Shown here piece after piece: positions 57,532 through 64,000 of a DNA stretch of 64,000 bases; positions within the stretch are counted from its first letter, which is position 1; each line of letters begins with the position of its first letter. The DNA is from Rossellomorea aquimaris (GTDB taxonomy: Bacteria > Bacillota > Bacilli > Bacillales > Bacillaceae_B). Below the pieces are notes generated by a model. The model was given only the letters and a program-made list of their open reading frames with translations. It made no database searches and had not been told where the DNA came from. The position numbers were made by a program, and so were the translations under genes. The stretch spans positions 558,001-622,000 of the forward strand of contig NZ_JAIVAT010000007.1 in the NCBI RefSeq assembly GCF_020172085.1, written 5' to 3'.

Positions 57532-58644
57532 ATGAAACATATTGTGATTGTAGGCGGAGGATATGCGGGTATTAATACGCTGGAGCATTTAAAGAAGCGG
57601 TTTGGGAATAGACTGGGTCAGGACATACGGATGACGCTCATTGATAAGCAGCCATACCATTTAAGGAAGGTCCTTTTATTCAGACGCATTTCAGATAAGG
57701 ATTTCAATCTGCATATACCCCTTACTTCTTATATAGGAGAAGGTATTTCGTTTGTGCAGGGAGAAGTAGAAGAAATCAAAGAGAGGGAACAGGCGATTGT
57801 CGTAACACGCGATGGAATGAAAAGGGAAAATATCTCATATGATCAACTTGTATTAGCGATGGGGAGTTCATCTCGCCATCAGGAGGATCAAGGCGGGATT
57901 GCCCTTGAAACGAGTAAGGCTGCCGATTTGATCAGGCTCAGAATTGAAGAGGGGATCAAGTCCGGAAAATCGATTCACATAGCCATTGTGGGGGCCGGTA
58001 TTTCTGGGATTGAAACAGCTGCGGAAATCGGAGGCTGGCTTAAGGATGCTAAGGTTACGTTGGTGAACGCAGATCGTCGATTGTTGAGCTCAGCTCCTAA
58101 GAAGGTATCGGCGCACATGGAAGAAGAACTCACAAAGGTGGGTGTGAATGTGATCCATGGAGTCAAGGTTAATCAGTATGATGATCAGGCAAAAACGCTC
58201 TATTATTCAGATGGAACAACAGAAACGGTTGATGTGTGTATCTGGACGACCGGTTTGAAATCCAATGTATTATCTGCGAGCCGAGAAAAGGGCAGGATCA
58301 TGGTGGATGAGTCTTACCATGTGAAGGGAATGAAAAATGTTTACTCGATTGGGGACTGTGCACTCGTTACAGATGTGAAGACAGGCAGAATAGACCAAAT
58401 GACGTGCAAAGAAGCTGTTTATCAATCGGGTAAATTAAGCAGGATCATGGTGAAGGATATGACTGGAAGTGGGAAGAGACTCACCCACAAGAGTATTCCG
58501 GTTGAATTTTACTGTGTAAGCCTCGGGCAAAACAAAGCGTTAGTGTGGATGAAAAAAGGGAAGTACAGCATGGTGCTCCGAAACAGGCTGGCTCTCTTTA
58601 TTCGAAAATCCACGTGGGATTCAGCCAGTTTGGTAAAAAAATAG
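57532..58644 (+). CDS. NAD(P)H/FAD-dependent oxidoreductase (NDH-2 family)
   Basis: A 370-residue flavoprotein with an N-terminal FAD site (HIVIVGGGYAGINTLEHL), the NAD(P)H site GAGISGIETAAEIGGW (about residues 154-170) and the FAD-contact VYSIGDCALV. It resembles type II NADH dehydrogenases such as YumB/YutJ. The C-terminus is short and lacks the long amphipathic membrane anchor. It is in an operon with the ECF41-type sigma factor 14 bases downstream and is the probable target of that factor's promoter. Confidence 0.83.
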   Translation: MKHIVIVGGGYAGINTLEHLKKRFGNRLGQDIRMTLIDKQPYHLRKVLLFRRISDKDFNLHIPLTSYIGEGISFVQGEVEEIKEREQAIVVTRDGMKRENISYDQLVLAMGSSSRHQEDQGGIALETSKAADLIRLRIEEGIKSGKSIHIAIVGAGISGIETAAEIGGWLKDAKVTLVNADRRLLSSAPKKVSAHMEEELTKVGVNVIHGVKVNQYDDQAKTLYYSDGTTETVDVCIWTTGLKSNVLSASREKGRIMVDESYHVKGMKNVYSIGDCALVTDVKTGRIDQMTCKEAVYQSGKLSRIMVKDMTGSGKRLTHKSIPVEFYCVSLGQNKALVWMKKGKYSMVLRNRLALFIRKSTWDSASLVKK

Positions 58645-58658
58645 ATAAGGAGATTAAC

Positions 58659-59534
58659 ATGAGTGAGATAGAAGCCATCTATGAAGAGAACAAGCATCTG
58701 CTAACCCATATTGCCTATCACATGCTCGGTGACATCAACGATGCGCGTGATGCGGTTCACGATGTATTTACCCGAAATCTAGGTCTGGACACTTTTAACA
58801 GGGTGGAAAACATCCAGGCTTTTCTTTGCAAAAGCGTGACCAATCGATGCCTTGATGTCTTAAAGTCAGGCACCAGAAAACGGGAAGTATGTGTAGGGAC
58901 ATGGCTGCCGGAACCTCTTTCTGTAAACGATGATCCTTTGGACGTGTTGATCACGAAACGTACGTTGTCCTATTCGTTCATGTTCCTCTTGGAACGCCTT
59001 TCACCAGTGGAAAGGGCGGTATACATCTTACGTTCGGCATTCGAATATCCCTATGAACAGATTGCGGAAATCCTTCATAAATCCAATCCGGCTGTAAGGA
59101 AGATCTATAGCAGGGCGAGGCAGAAAGTACAGGAAGGATCAATGCGGGAAGAAGAAACAGAAGTGGAAAATGACCTGAGCGAAGCTTTTATCAAAGCATT
59201 GGAAACAGGTGAGACGTCTCTCTTCTTAAAGTTACTGTCAGAAGACGTCACGTACTATGCTGAAGGCGGAGGGGAACTACCCATCGCACGCAAACCACTT
59301 CCTTATAAAGCTTTTGCCCAATTATTCTCCTATCTTTCTAAACAAGTTCAACATAGTAGTTACAAGGACCTCAAAATGGTAAGCGTAAAAATCAATACCG
59401 GTTATGGGGTGTTACTAAAACGCAACGAAGAGCCACTGGCCATCGTGTGTTTCAGAAGCGAAAACGGAAAGATCGTAGATATCTATAACCAGACTAACCC
59501 TATGAAACTAAAAATCACGGGAACAGCCCTTTGA
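58659..59534 (+). CDS. ECF41-type RNA polymerase sigma factor with SnoaL-like extension
   Basis: A 291-residue ECF sigma factor. Region 2 (about 5-70) and region 4 (about 105-160, LERLSPVERAVYILRSAFEYPYEQIAEILHKSNPAVRKIYSRAR) are joined by a linker with the ECF41 signature WLPEP (82-86). The C-terminal SnoaL-like domain (about 170-291) has EGGGE at 202-206 in place of DGGGK and NPMKL at 280-284 in place of NPDKL, the contacts by which ECF41 controls its own activity. No anti-sigma gene is present, as expected. Start 58659 follows AAGGAG. Confidence 0.88.
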   Translation: MSEIEAIYEENKHLLTHIAYHMLGDINDARDAVHDVFTRNLGLDTFNRVENIQAFLCKSVTNRCLDVLKSGTRKREVCVGTWLPEPLSVNDDPLDVLITKRTLSYSFMFLLERLSPVERAVYILRSAFEYPYEQIAEILHKSNPAVRKIYSRARQKVQEGSMREEETEVENDLSEAFIKALETGETSLFLKLLSEDVTYYAEGGGELPIARKPLPYKAFAQLFSYLSKQVQHSSYKDLKMVSVKINTGYGVLLKRNEEPLAIVCFRSENGKIVDIYNQTNPMKLKITGTAL

Positions 59535-59892
59535 GCGTGTGGGGGTTGTTCTTTTTTTTGTGGGAAGCCAGGGAAGCTATGGGGACAGGTACCTTGGCAC
59601 AGACTTTTGTATTTGGAGCCGGGGTGCCTGTCCCCCTGGTTCGGAAATTTCCCAAGTTATACGTGTTGACAATCTCCCCTCCTTACACTTTGAGGTGGTA
59701 ACTTTGCTACAAGAACTTTATCATGTAGGTATTTCAGGGTGGTTTTTCCTGCTTTATCCACAATAATCGACATTTTTAAAATTGAAAGATGGGACTTTTT
59801 AATGATGATTCACAATTTTGCAAATTCGGTTATAATAAGGAGTGTGGAATGATGTTTAAATTTTGAAAATGGAAAGTGGGGATGCCAAGCCG
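59535..59892. other. intergenic with repeat hairpin and kinase leader
   Basis: GGGGACAGGTACC (59581-59593) pairs with GGTGCCTGTCCCC (59623-59635). ATCGACA (59766-59772, minus strand TGTCGAT) is one base off a Spo0A box. TATAAT lies at 59831-59836, and AAGGAG is followed by the mini-ORF ATG ATG TTT AAA TTT TGA (59849-59866) ahead of the kinase. Confidence 0.5.
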
Positions 59893-61209
59893 ATGAATCA
59901 TTATGAGTTACTGACCGGTTTACTGATTAATCTCCTTGTCATTTTGATTGTTATTTTGCTGTTGAATTTTCATTTTCTATCCAGGAATAAAGTACATAAA
60001 GTTCATATGAAACCTCTTTCGCTTTACTTGATCAGTTCGTTTCTTATGATTCTTAGTCTAGGGCTGTCCGTTCAGTTGGAGGATGGATTCCTGTATGATT
60101 TGCGGTTCATCCCTTTTCTCTTAGGAGGAATTTATGGAGGTACACGGGTCTTACCTTGGCTTGCCGCCACAATGATTGCCATCCGTGTTCCGATGTTAGG
60201 CGAGGGATTGGCGATTACGGCGATCATTGCGATTGTATTCACCATGGTCATTCTATATTTGCGCCCGAAGTTGATGACAAAAGCATTGAGGGTGAGGGTG
60301 TATTCGTATACGGCAGTGTCGTTCGTTTATTCCATTCTTTCCTTATGGATACCTGCAATGATCTTTGATTTCGGTAAGCCGAGTTCATTCGCGATCTATT
60401 CAGCCGTTCTGACAGGGTCCACGTTCTTTGTGTATTACTTATGTGAAATCATCCGGACCATTCACATCCTTCAATTGAAATCGATCAAATATGAGAAAAT
60501 GCAAGTGGTCAGTCACCTTGCGGCCAGCATGAGTCATGAAGTGCGGAATCCGCTGACTACGGTGAAGGGTTTCCTGCAGCTGATCAATGAAGATCCATCC
60601 AATATTACCAATAATAAAGTACTTTCTGAGGTCGCCGTCAGTGAAATCGACCGGGCGACTGAAGTCATCAACCAATACTTGAATTTCGCCAGACCGCATC
60701 CAGAGCTTGAGGAGGAAATCGCGATTCGGGATGAGATTAATCGGTCGAAGGAGATCATCATGCCCCTTGCCGTCAAAAAGGGCATCATTTTGAAAGCGAA
60801 CATCCTGCATCACCATTCCATCATGGGAGACCCTAATAAGCTGCAGCAGGTTCTCATCAATGTCATGAAAAATGGCTTAGAGGCGATGGAATCAGGCGGG
60901 ACTCTACGAATCTTCAGCTATCTTGAAGAACGAAAAGTGATCATCGTCATCAACGACACAGGAATCGGCATGACGAAAGAGCAGCTCATGCGCCTCGGGG
61001 AACCGTACTTCTCCATGAAAGGCAAGAACGGAACAGGCCTCGGCATGATGACCGTCTTCCAGCTCGTCGAAGGCATGAAAGGCACCATCAAAGTCCTAAG
61101 CAAACCCGGCAAAGGCACCTCCGTCATCATGTCCTTCCCCACCTACCAAAAAGAACAAAAAGAACAAACAGCCAAACAAGCAACAGAGGTCCGCCCTTCA
61201 CTGCATTAA
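59893..61209 (+). CDS. KinB-like orphan sensor histidine kinase
   Basis: A 438-residue kinase with six helices (about 1-190; signature YDLRFIPFLLGGIYGGTRVLPW), H box SMSHEVRNPLTTVKGFLQL, N box MKNGLEAMESGG, G1 NDTGIGMT and G2 NGTGLGMMTVFQ. It is a paralogue of the protein at 39019 and likewise has no adjacent response regulator, consistent with a phosphorelay role. The start is uncertain: 59893 aligns with the paralogue's N-terminus, and 59863 (TTG) or 59869 (ATG) are alternatives coupled to a five-codon leader ORF. Confidence 0.84.
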   Translation: MNHYELLTGLLINLLVILIVILLLNFHFLSRNKVHKVHMKPLSLYLISSFLMILSLGLSVQLEDGFLYDLRFIPFLLGGIYGGTRVLPWLAATMIAIRVPMLGEGLAITAIIAIVFTMVILYLRPKLMTKALRVRVYSYTAVSFVYSILSLWIPAMIFDFGKPSSFAIYSAVLTGSTFFVYYLCEIIRTIHILQLKSIKYEKMQVVSHLAASMSHEVRNPLTTVKGFLQLINEDPSNITNNKVLSEVAVSEIDRATEVINQYLNFARPHPELEEEIAIRDEINRSKEIIMPLAVKKGIILKANILHHHSIMGDPNKLQQVLINVMKNGLEAMESGGTLRIFSYLEERKVIIVINDTGIGMTKEQLMRLGEPYFSMKGKNGTGLGMMTVFQLVEGMKGTIKVLSKPGKGTSVIMSFPTYQKEQKEQTAKQATEVRPSLH

Positions 61210-61211
61210 GT

Positions 61212-61299
61212 GAGGGACGGACCTTCTTTTGCAGCCCCAACCAAGGGGGAAACCCCTTGGTTTGGGGCTTTAGGTTGTGCTTTTGGAGGTCCGTCCCTA
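61212..61299. terminator. nested hairpin with GAGGGACGGACCT arms
   Basis: Outer arms GAGGGACGGACCT (61212-61224)/AGGTCCGTCCCTA (61287-61299) enclose the stem AGCCCCAACCAAGGGG (61233-61248)/CCCCTTGGTTTGGGGCT (61253-61269). It ends the kinase transcript and possibly the convergent acyltransferase transcript. Confidence 0.7.
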
Positions 61300-61300
61300 T

Positions 61301-62446
61301 CTAAGTAAGCATATCCGGATGAACAGGAGGAGTTTGAGGGACGGACCTTTTCTTCCCCCGGATTCCGAATAGGATCCTCAGGAAGGAGACCCGGCGGATG
61401 AGAGCGTGGTAAGTGAAGGCAATGATGACGAACGATCCACTTACAAGGATGACCACTTTTACCGGAATCGGCCAGCTGAGGCCACTGATTAGGAATCCTA
61501 TGGTCACGATGACGGGCTGGTGCAGGATGTAAAACGGCAGGGAAGCTTCACTGCAATACCTGAGCACCTTATTGGTAAAGGATAAATAGCGGTTTGCCAA
61601 AGTGTAAAACGTCAGGATCAAATGGAAGCTGCCGATCACCATGAAGCAGGTAAACAGAAATGCACCTAGCGACTTCTCTGATGGAAGTCCTGTCATGAAC
61701 CATATTGTATAGATGACGACAGAGACGACCCCCACCGAAAGATGATATCGAAAGGTCTTTTGCAATAGGGGGAGGAGTGAATGGCTGCTGAACACATAAT
61801 ACCCTGCGAGAAAGAATAATAGATATACAAGCAAATCCCAACCACCGAGATGAATCGTCTCAATGAATGTCGACACGAGAATGATGACTACCTGTAGCGA
61901 CAGGAGGTGTAAAACAGTAACTCTTTTTAATGAATCCGTTTTGACAAAGGCGTGCGCAGTCAAAAGAGAGAAAACAATGAGTGCAAGCAAATACCATAGA
62001 TGCAATCCGAAGAATGCAAAGTTCCCCTTTCCGCCGATTTCCAAATATAGACCCTCAAACGCGTGGGGGATGAAATCGAGAAATGAGCCTGTGAATTGAT
62101 GATTGTATATCCTCTCAATGTAAACCTGAGGTGGGGACAGGATAAACACACCGAATAAAAGGGGAATCCCGAGACGGATGAACCGTTCTTTCAGATAGGT
62201 ATCCAGGCTCCTCTTTTGTAGCGAATAATGTGAGCTGATCCCTGAGATGACAAAGAAGACCGGCATGATCCAGCTTCCTATCAAAAGGGAAAAAGCCAGG
62301 ATGACGGGCGAGTCGATGTCATTGTTTTTGACATGCCAGTCAAATGGATTGAAAAACATAGAGCAATGATACAGGAACACACAGACTGTGGCGATTACCT
62401 TGATCCAATCCAGGTCGTCTCTTCTTTTATTGTGATGGTGGTTCAT
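61301..62446 (-). CDS. membrane acyltransferase (acyltransferase-3 family)
   Basis: A 381-residue protein with about ten hydrophobic helices. DLDWIKVIATVCVFLYHCSMFFNPFDWHVK carries the histidine of the acyltransferase-3 (OatA/NodX) N-terminal motif, and RFIRLGIPLLFGVFILSPP follows it. Such enzymes acetylate or acylate carbohydrates at the membrane. The extreme C-terminus (KKRSVPQTPPVHPD) is encoded by a GAGGGACGGACCT repeat half at 61334-61348. GAGAGGAGAGAG precedes the ATG region loosely. Confidence 0.82.
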   Translation of the reverse strand: MNHHHNKRRDDLDWIKVIATVCVFLYHCSMFFNPFDWHVKNNDIDSPVILAFSLLIGSWIMPVFFVISGISSHYSLQKRSLDTYLKERFIRLGIPLLFGVFILSPPQVYIERIYNHQFTGSFLDFIPHAFEGLYLEIGGKGNFAFFGLHLWYLLALIVFSLLTAHAFVKTDSLKRVTVLHLLSLQVVIILVSTFIETIHLGGWDLLVYLLFFLAGYYVFSSHSLLPLLQKTFRYHLSVGVVSVVIYTIWFMTGLPSEKSLGAFLFTCFMVIGSFHLILTFYTLANRYLSFTNKVLRYCSEASLPFYILHQPVIVTIGFLISGLSWPIPVKVVILVSGSFVIIAFTYHALIRRVSFLRILFGIRGKKRSVPQTPPVHPDMLT

Positions 62447-62595
62447 GAGCTCTCTCCTCTGATTAAATGATTCTAAAGTACTCTATGTTATTCGGCGGTA
62501 TGGGCATTATTTCCTTTAAGGTTCAACGAGATTGTTAGCTCAATAGCTTTTTCTTCTGTACAATAAAACAATACAAAAGAAAGAGGTGACCCCAA

Positions 62596-62988
62596 TTGAT
62601 TACATACAAAAGTCTCCACCACGTAAGCCTGAACGTGACCGATCTTGAGAAAGCGAAAGAATTCTACGGAAAGACCCTTTGCCTGAAGGAAATCGAAAGG
62701 CCGGATTTCGGTTTCCCCGGAGCATGGTACGAAATAGAAGGGCAGCAGCTTCACCTGATCGTGGACCCGACCTCTCAGACGATCCGACACGACAAACATT
62801 TATCCAGTCGTGAGGGTCATTTTGCCCTTAGAGTGGAAGATTACCATAATACGCTTCAGTGGCTAAAAGAGAAAGGTGTGGAAACCTTAGAGAAACCCTA
62901 TTCGAAAAGCGGATTCGCCCAGATTTTCTGTGCCGATCCGGATGGGAATCTGATTGAACTGAATGTAGACCAGAACGATTTTTCATAA
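62596..62988 (+). CDS. VOC/glyoxalase-family protein
   Basis: A 130-residue vicinal-oxygen-chelate protein with metal-ligand-like residues: LHHVSLNVTDLEKAKEFYGKTLCLKEIERPDFGFPGAWYEI, GHFALRVEDYHNTLQWLKEKG and QIFCADPDGNLIELN (His, His, Glu). It may be a lyase or thiol-transferase-like enzyme; the substrate is unknown. AAAGAGGTGAC precedes the start. A terminator follows. Confidence 0.84.
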   Translation: MITYKSLHHVSLNVTDLEKAKEFYGKTLCLKEIERPDFGFPGAWYEIEGQQLHLIVDPTSQTIRHDKHLSSREGHFALRVEDYHNTLQWLKEKGVETLEKPYSKSGFAQIFCADPDGNLIELNVDQNDFS

Positions 62989-62994
62989 CGTTTG

Positions 62995-63027
62995 AAACCG
63001 GCAGCGGCGTCTGCCGGTTTGTTTTTT
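62995..63027 (+). terminator. intrinsic terminator
   Basis: AAACCGGCAG (62995-63004) pairs with CTGCCGGTTT (63011-63020), followed by TTTTTT. Confidence 0.8.
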
Positions 63028-63090
63028 GAAACTTTTTACCATCTTTTACGTATGAATAAGTAAGGAACACTATGAAAGGAATGGATTGTA

Positions 63091-63303
63091 ATGGATGGAA
63101 TATTCCTGATCATCATCCTAATGGCAATCGGATGTGCCATCGTCGGGACAATCTTTTTAGCCAATAAAGCTCTGTTTCAATACATGCACAATCGGAAGGG
63201 GATGGACCAGCAGTCGGTGACGGTCACTTGTCCCCATTGCGGTGCGAAGAATAAAAGGCAGATGAATGGTCAGCATTGTCGGAAGTGTTATGTGGCGTTT
63301 TAG
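63091..63303 (+). CDS. small membrane protein with zinc-ribbon tail
   Basis: A 70-residue protein: one N-terminal helix (about 4-26) and a four-cysteine zinc-ribbon (CPHCGAKNKRQMNGQHCRKC) at the C-terminus on the cytoplasmic side. The function is unknown. AAAGGAATGG lies close to the ATG. It is the first of four very small genes in a row. Confidence 0.68.
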   Translation: MDGIFLIIILMAIGCAIVGTIFLANKALFQYMHNRKGMDQQSVTVTCPHCGAKNKRQMNGQHCRKCYVAF

Positions 63304-63332
63304 ATTCTGAAGCTTGATAGGGGGAGGTAGCA

Positions 63333-63455
63333 TTGAAAATAATGATTGCGCTCGCTGTCCCTGTACTTACCATCATCTCCTTGGTCGCTATCGGGTTTTG
63401 GTCGAAGTACAGCGAGGATTTGGAAAATGAATTGAAACGGAATGAAAAACACTAA
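63333..63455 (+). CDS. 40-residue membrane peptide
   Basis: It starts at TTG 63333 with GGGGGAGG 4-6 bases upstream and encodes MKIMIALAVPVLTIISLVAI followed by a charged tail GFWSKYSEDLENELKRNEKH. One transmembrane helix. The strong ribosome binding site and the typical single-span composition support translation. No family was recognised. Confidence 0.6.
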   Translation: MKIMIALAVPVLTIISLVAIGFWSKYSEDLENELKRNEKH

Positions 63456-63501
63456 TCATCTCCATTCGTCTACACTTAAGTAGATTCGTTAAAAAGAAAG
63501 G

Positions 63502-63699
63502 ATGGCCATTATTTTAGAAACCGTATTTGGAATCGTAATCGTTCTCTTTATTTTAGGACTAAGTTTATTCATCGCATACTGGGGTCTAACTTCTTTATTA
63601 AAAACGTCAAAAAGAAATAAGCAACTATCATGGAGAAGAGAAATCGATTCTTTAAAACAGAGAGTCGAGTTTCTAGAGAAAGAACGAACCGGGAGATAG
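63502..63699 (+). CDS. small membrane protein with coiled-coil tail
   Basis: A 65-residue protein: one helix (about 4-31) followed by an amphipathic coiled-coil (WRREIDSLKQRVEFLEKERTGR). AAAGAAAGG directly abuts the ATG with no spacer, so the real start may be an alternative codon a few bases later (an ATT at 63508 or 63511). The function is unknown. Confidence 0.55.
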   Translation: MAIILETVFGIVIVLFILGLSLFIAYWGLTSLLKTSKRNKQLSWRREIDSLKQRVEFLEKERTGR

Positions 63700-63718
63700 A
63701 AGAAAGGAGAGGTCACAC

Positions 63719-63883
63719 ATGGTTTTCCTATTCATATTAGTGCCCGTCATCCTCGTCTCAGGCATCGCCATTTATTTAGAAAGAAAATCAGGCATGACGC
63801 CTCCAGATTTAACTGAGCACGCTACGAAAATCGGTGAAGCGTATAAGATTAGCGATATCAATAAATACTCCAGTGGTTCATAA
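63719..63883 (+). CDS. 54-residue membrane peptide
   Basis: It starts at ATG 63719 with AGAAAGGAGAGG 8 bases upstream and encodes MVFLFILVPVILVSGIAIYL then ERKSGMTPPDLTEHATKIGE and a short end. One helix plus a soluble tail. It is the last of four small genes before a terminator. No family was recognised. Confidence 0.6.
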   Translation: MVFLFILVPVILVSGIAIYLERKSGMTPPDLTEHATKIGEAYKISDINKYSSGS

Positions 63884-63917
63884 AAAATGGTCAGAGGCTA
63901 TACGCCCTGACCATTTT
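63884..63917. terminator. bidirectional intrinsic terminator
   Basis: AAAATGGTCAG (63884-63894) pairs with CTGACCATTTT (63907-63917), with T/A runs outside. It covers the end of the minus-strand gene that enters from the right. Confidence 0.7.
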
Positions 63918-64000
63918 CTATTACTGATGTTGTTTTGCCGGAGGTTTGAGGCTTGAGCGCAGTCGCAAGAATGACCAGCATTCCCCCAACCCCGATCCAA
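63898..64000 (-). CDS. 3' end of a membrane protein gene (partial)
   Basis: The minus strand has an open frame entering from the right edge and ending at a stop at 63898-63900. It encodes WIGVGGMLVILATALKPQTS, a hydrophobic C-terminal helix, then a short polar tail GKTTSVIENGQGV. This is probably the last transmembrane segment of a multi-span protein. Identity cannot be determined from 33 residues. Confidence 0.5.
   Translation of the reverse strand, partial: WIGVGGMLVILATALKPQTSGKTTSVIENGQGV

Noticed and set aside
59539..59766. 75-codon plus-strand frame after the ECF41 gene
   Set aside because: It is composed largely of the GGGGACAGGTACC repeat hairpin and has no SD.

Overview
The window reads as a chromosome segment of a spore-forming, low-GC Bacillaceae. 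Gene starts carry strong AGGAGG-type ribosome binding sites, there are an RsbR-like stressosome protein, a CsbD protein with a SigmaB-type promoter, KinB-like orphan sensor kinases, PrsA/HtrA secretion-stress proteins and many small GNAT/VOC/lipoprotein genes. The short intergenic repeats (GGGGACAGGTACC, GAAGCATGGGGACGGTTC and GAGGGACGGACCT types) remind me of the marine 'Bacillus'/Rossellomorea group, but that placement is inference. I saw no rRNA, tRNA, CRISPR array, phage or complete insertion sequence.

Layout. 0-5 kb: small membrane genes, a two-component pair (1608-3681) and an RsbR-type STAS protein. 5-14.4 kb: accessory metabolism, with LysE exporter plus AraC regulator, an adenine riboswitch in front of adenosine deaminase (8177-9304), CsbD, an arsR-SRPBCC-VOC group, a secreted HNH nuclease and acetyltransferases. 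14.4-20 kb: two orphan Opp-type permeases, a lipoprotein, and a partial tandem duplication in which a DUF4275 gene is intact (17563-17994) and then repeated in frameshifted form (18844-19280). 20-31.5 kb: Gfo/Idh/MocA oxidoreductase, an SgrR-like regulator divergent from an MFS exporter, several GNAT and lipoprotein genes, an S66 carboxypeptidase and arsR-VOC. 32-43 kb: a MarR-controlled heterodimeric ABC exporter, a YIEGIA-type gene pair, an orphan KinB-like kinase and an XRE-cupin regulator divergent from an MFS transporter. 43.5-46 kb: an aminoglycoside-phosphotransferase/protein-kinase fusion. 46-57.5 kb: an envelope and secretion-stress block of two complete two-component systems bracketing a Ca-loop lipoprotein, a polysaccharide deacetylase, an LCP ligase, HtrA, a PrsA-like foldase and a secreted protein of six 28-residue repeats. 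57.5-64 kb: a FAD oxidoreductase with an ECF41-type sigma factor and a matching promoter, a second KinB-like kinase, an acyltransferase, a VOC protein and a run of tiny membrane-protein genes.

The most unusual content lies between and at the ends of genes. Five intergenic arrays, all in the same orientation, start with an invariant AAAATTCGACA-like head (which contains a perfect Spo0A box) followed by five to seven GGATTAAT units spaced about 20 bp apart. A separate 27-bp inverted repeat sits at gene ends and in several cases has been read into the C-terminus of unrelated proteins, giving a recurrent KHxDGSxAS tail. A third type forms 17-bp perfect stems that act as terminators or inter-gene hairpins. 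Candidate regulatory circuits seen directly in DNA are 11-bp direct repeats near each of the three two-component systems, palindromes in front of three regulator/transporter pairs, and an ECF41-like promoter upstream of its probable partner gene.
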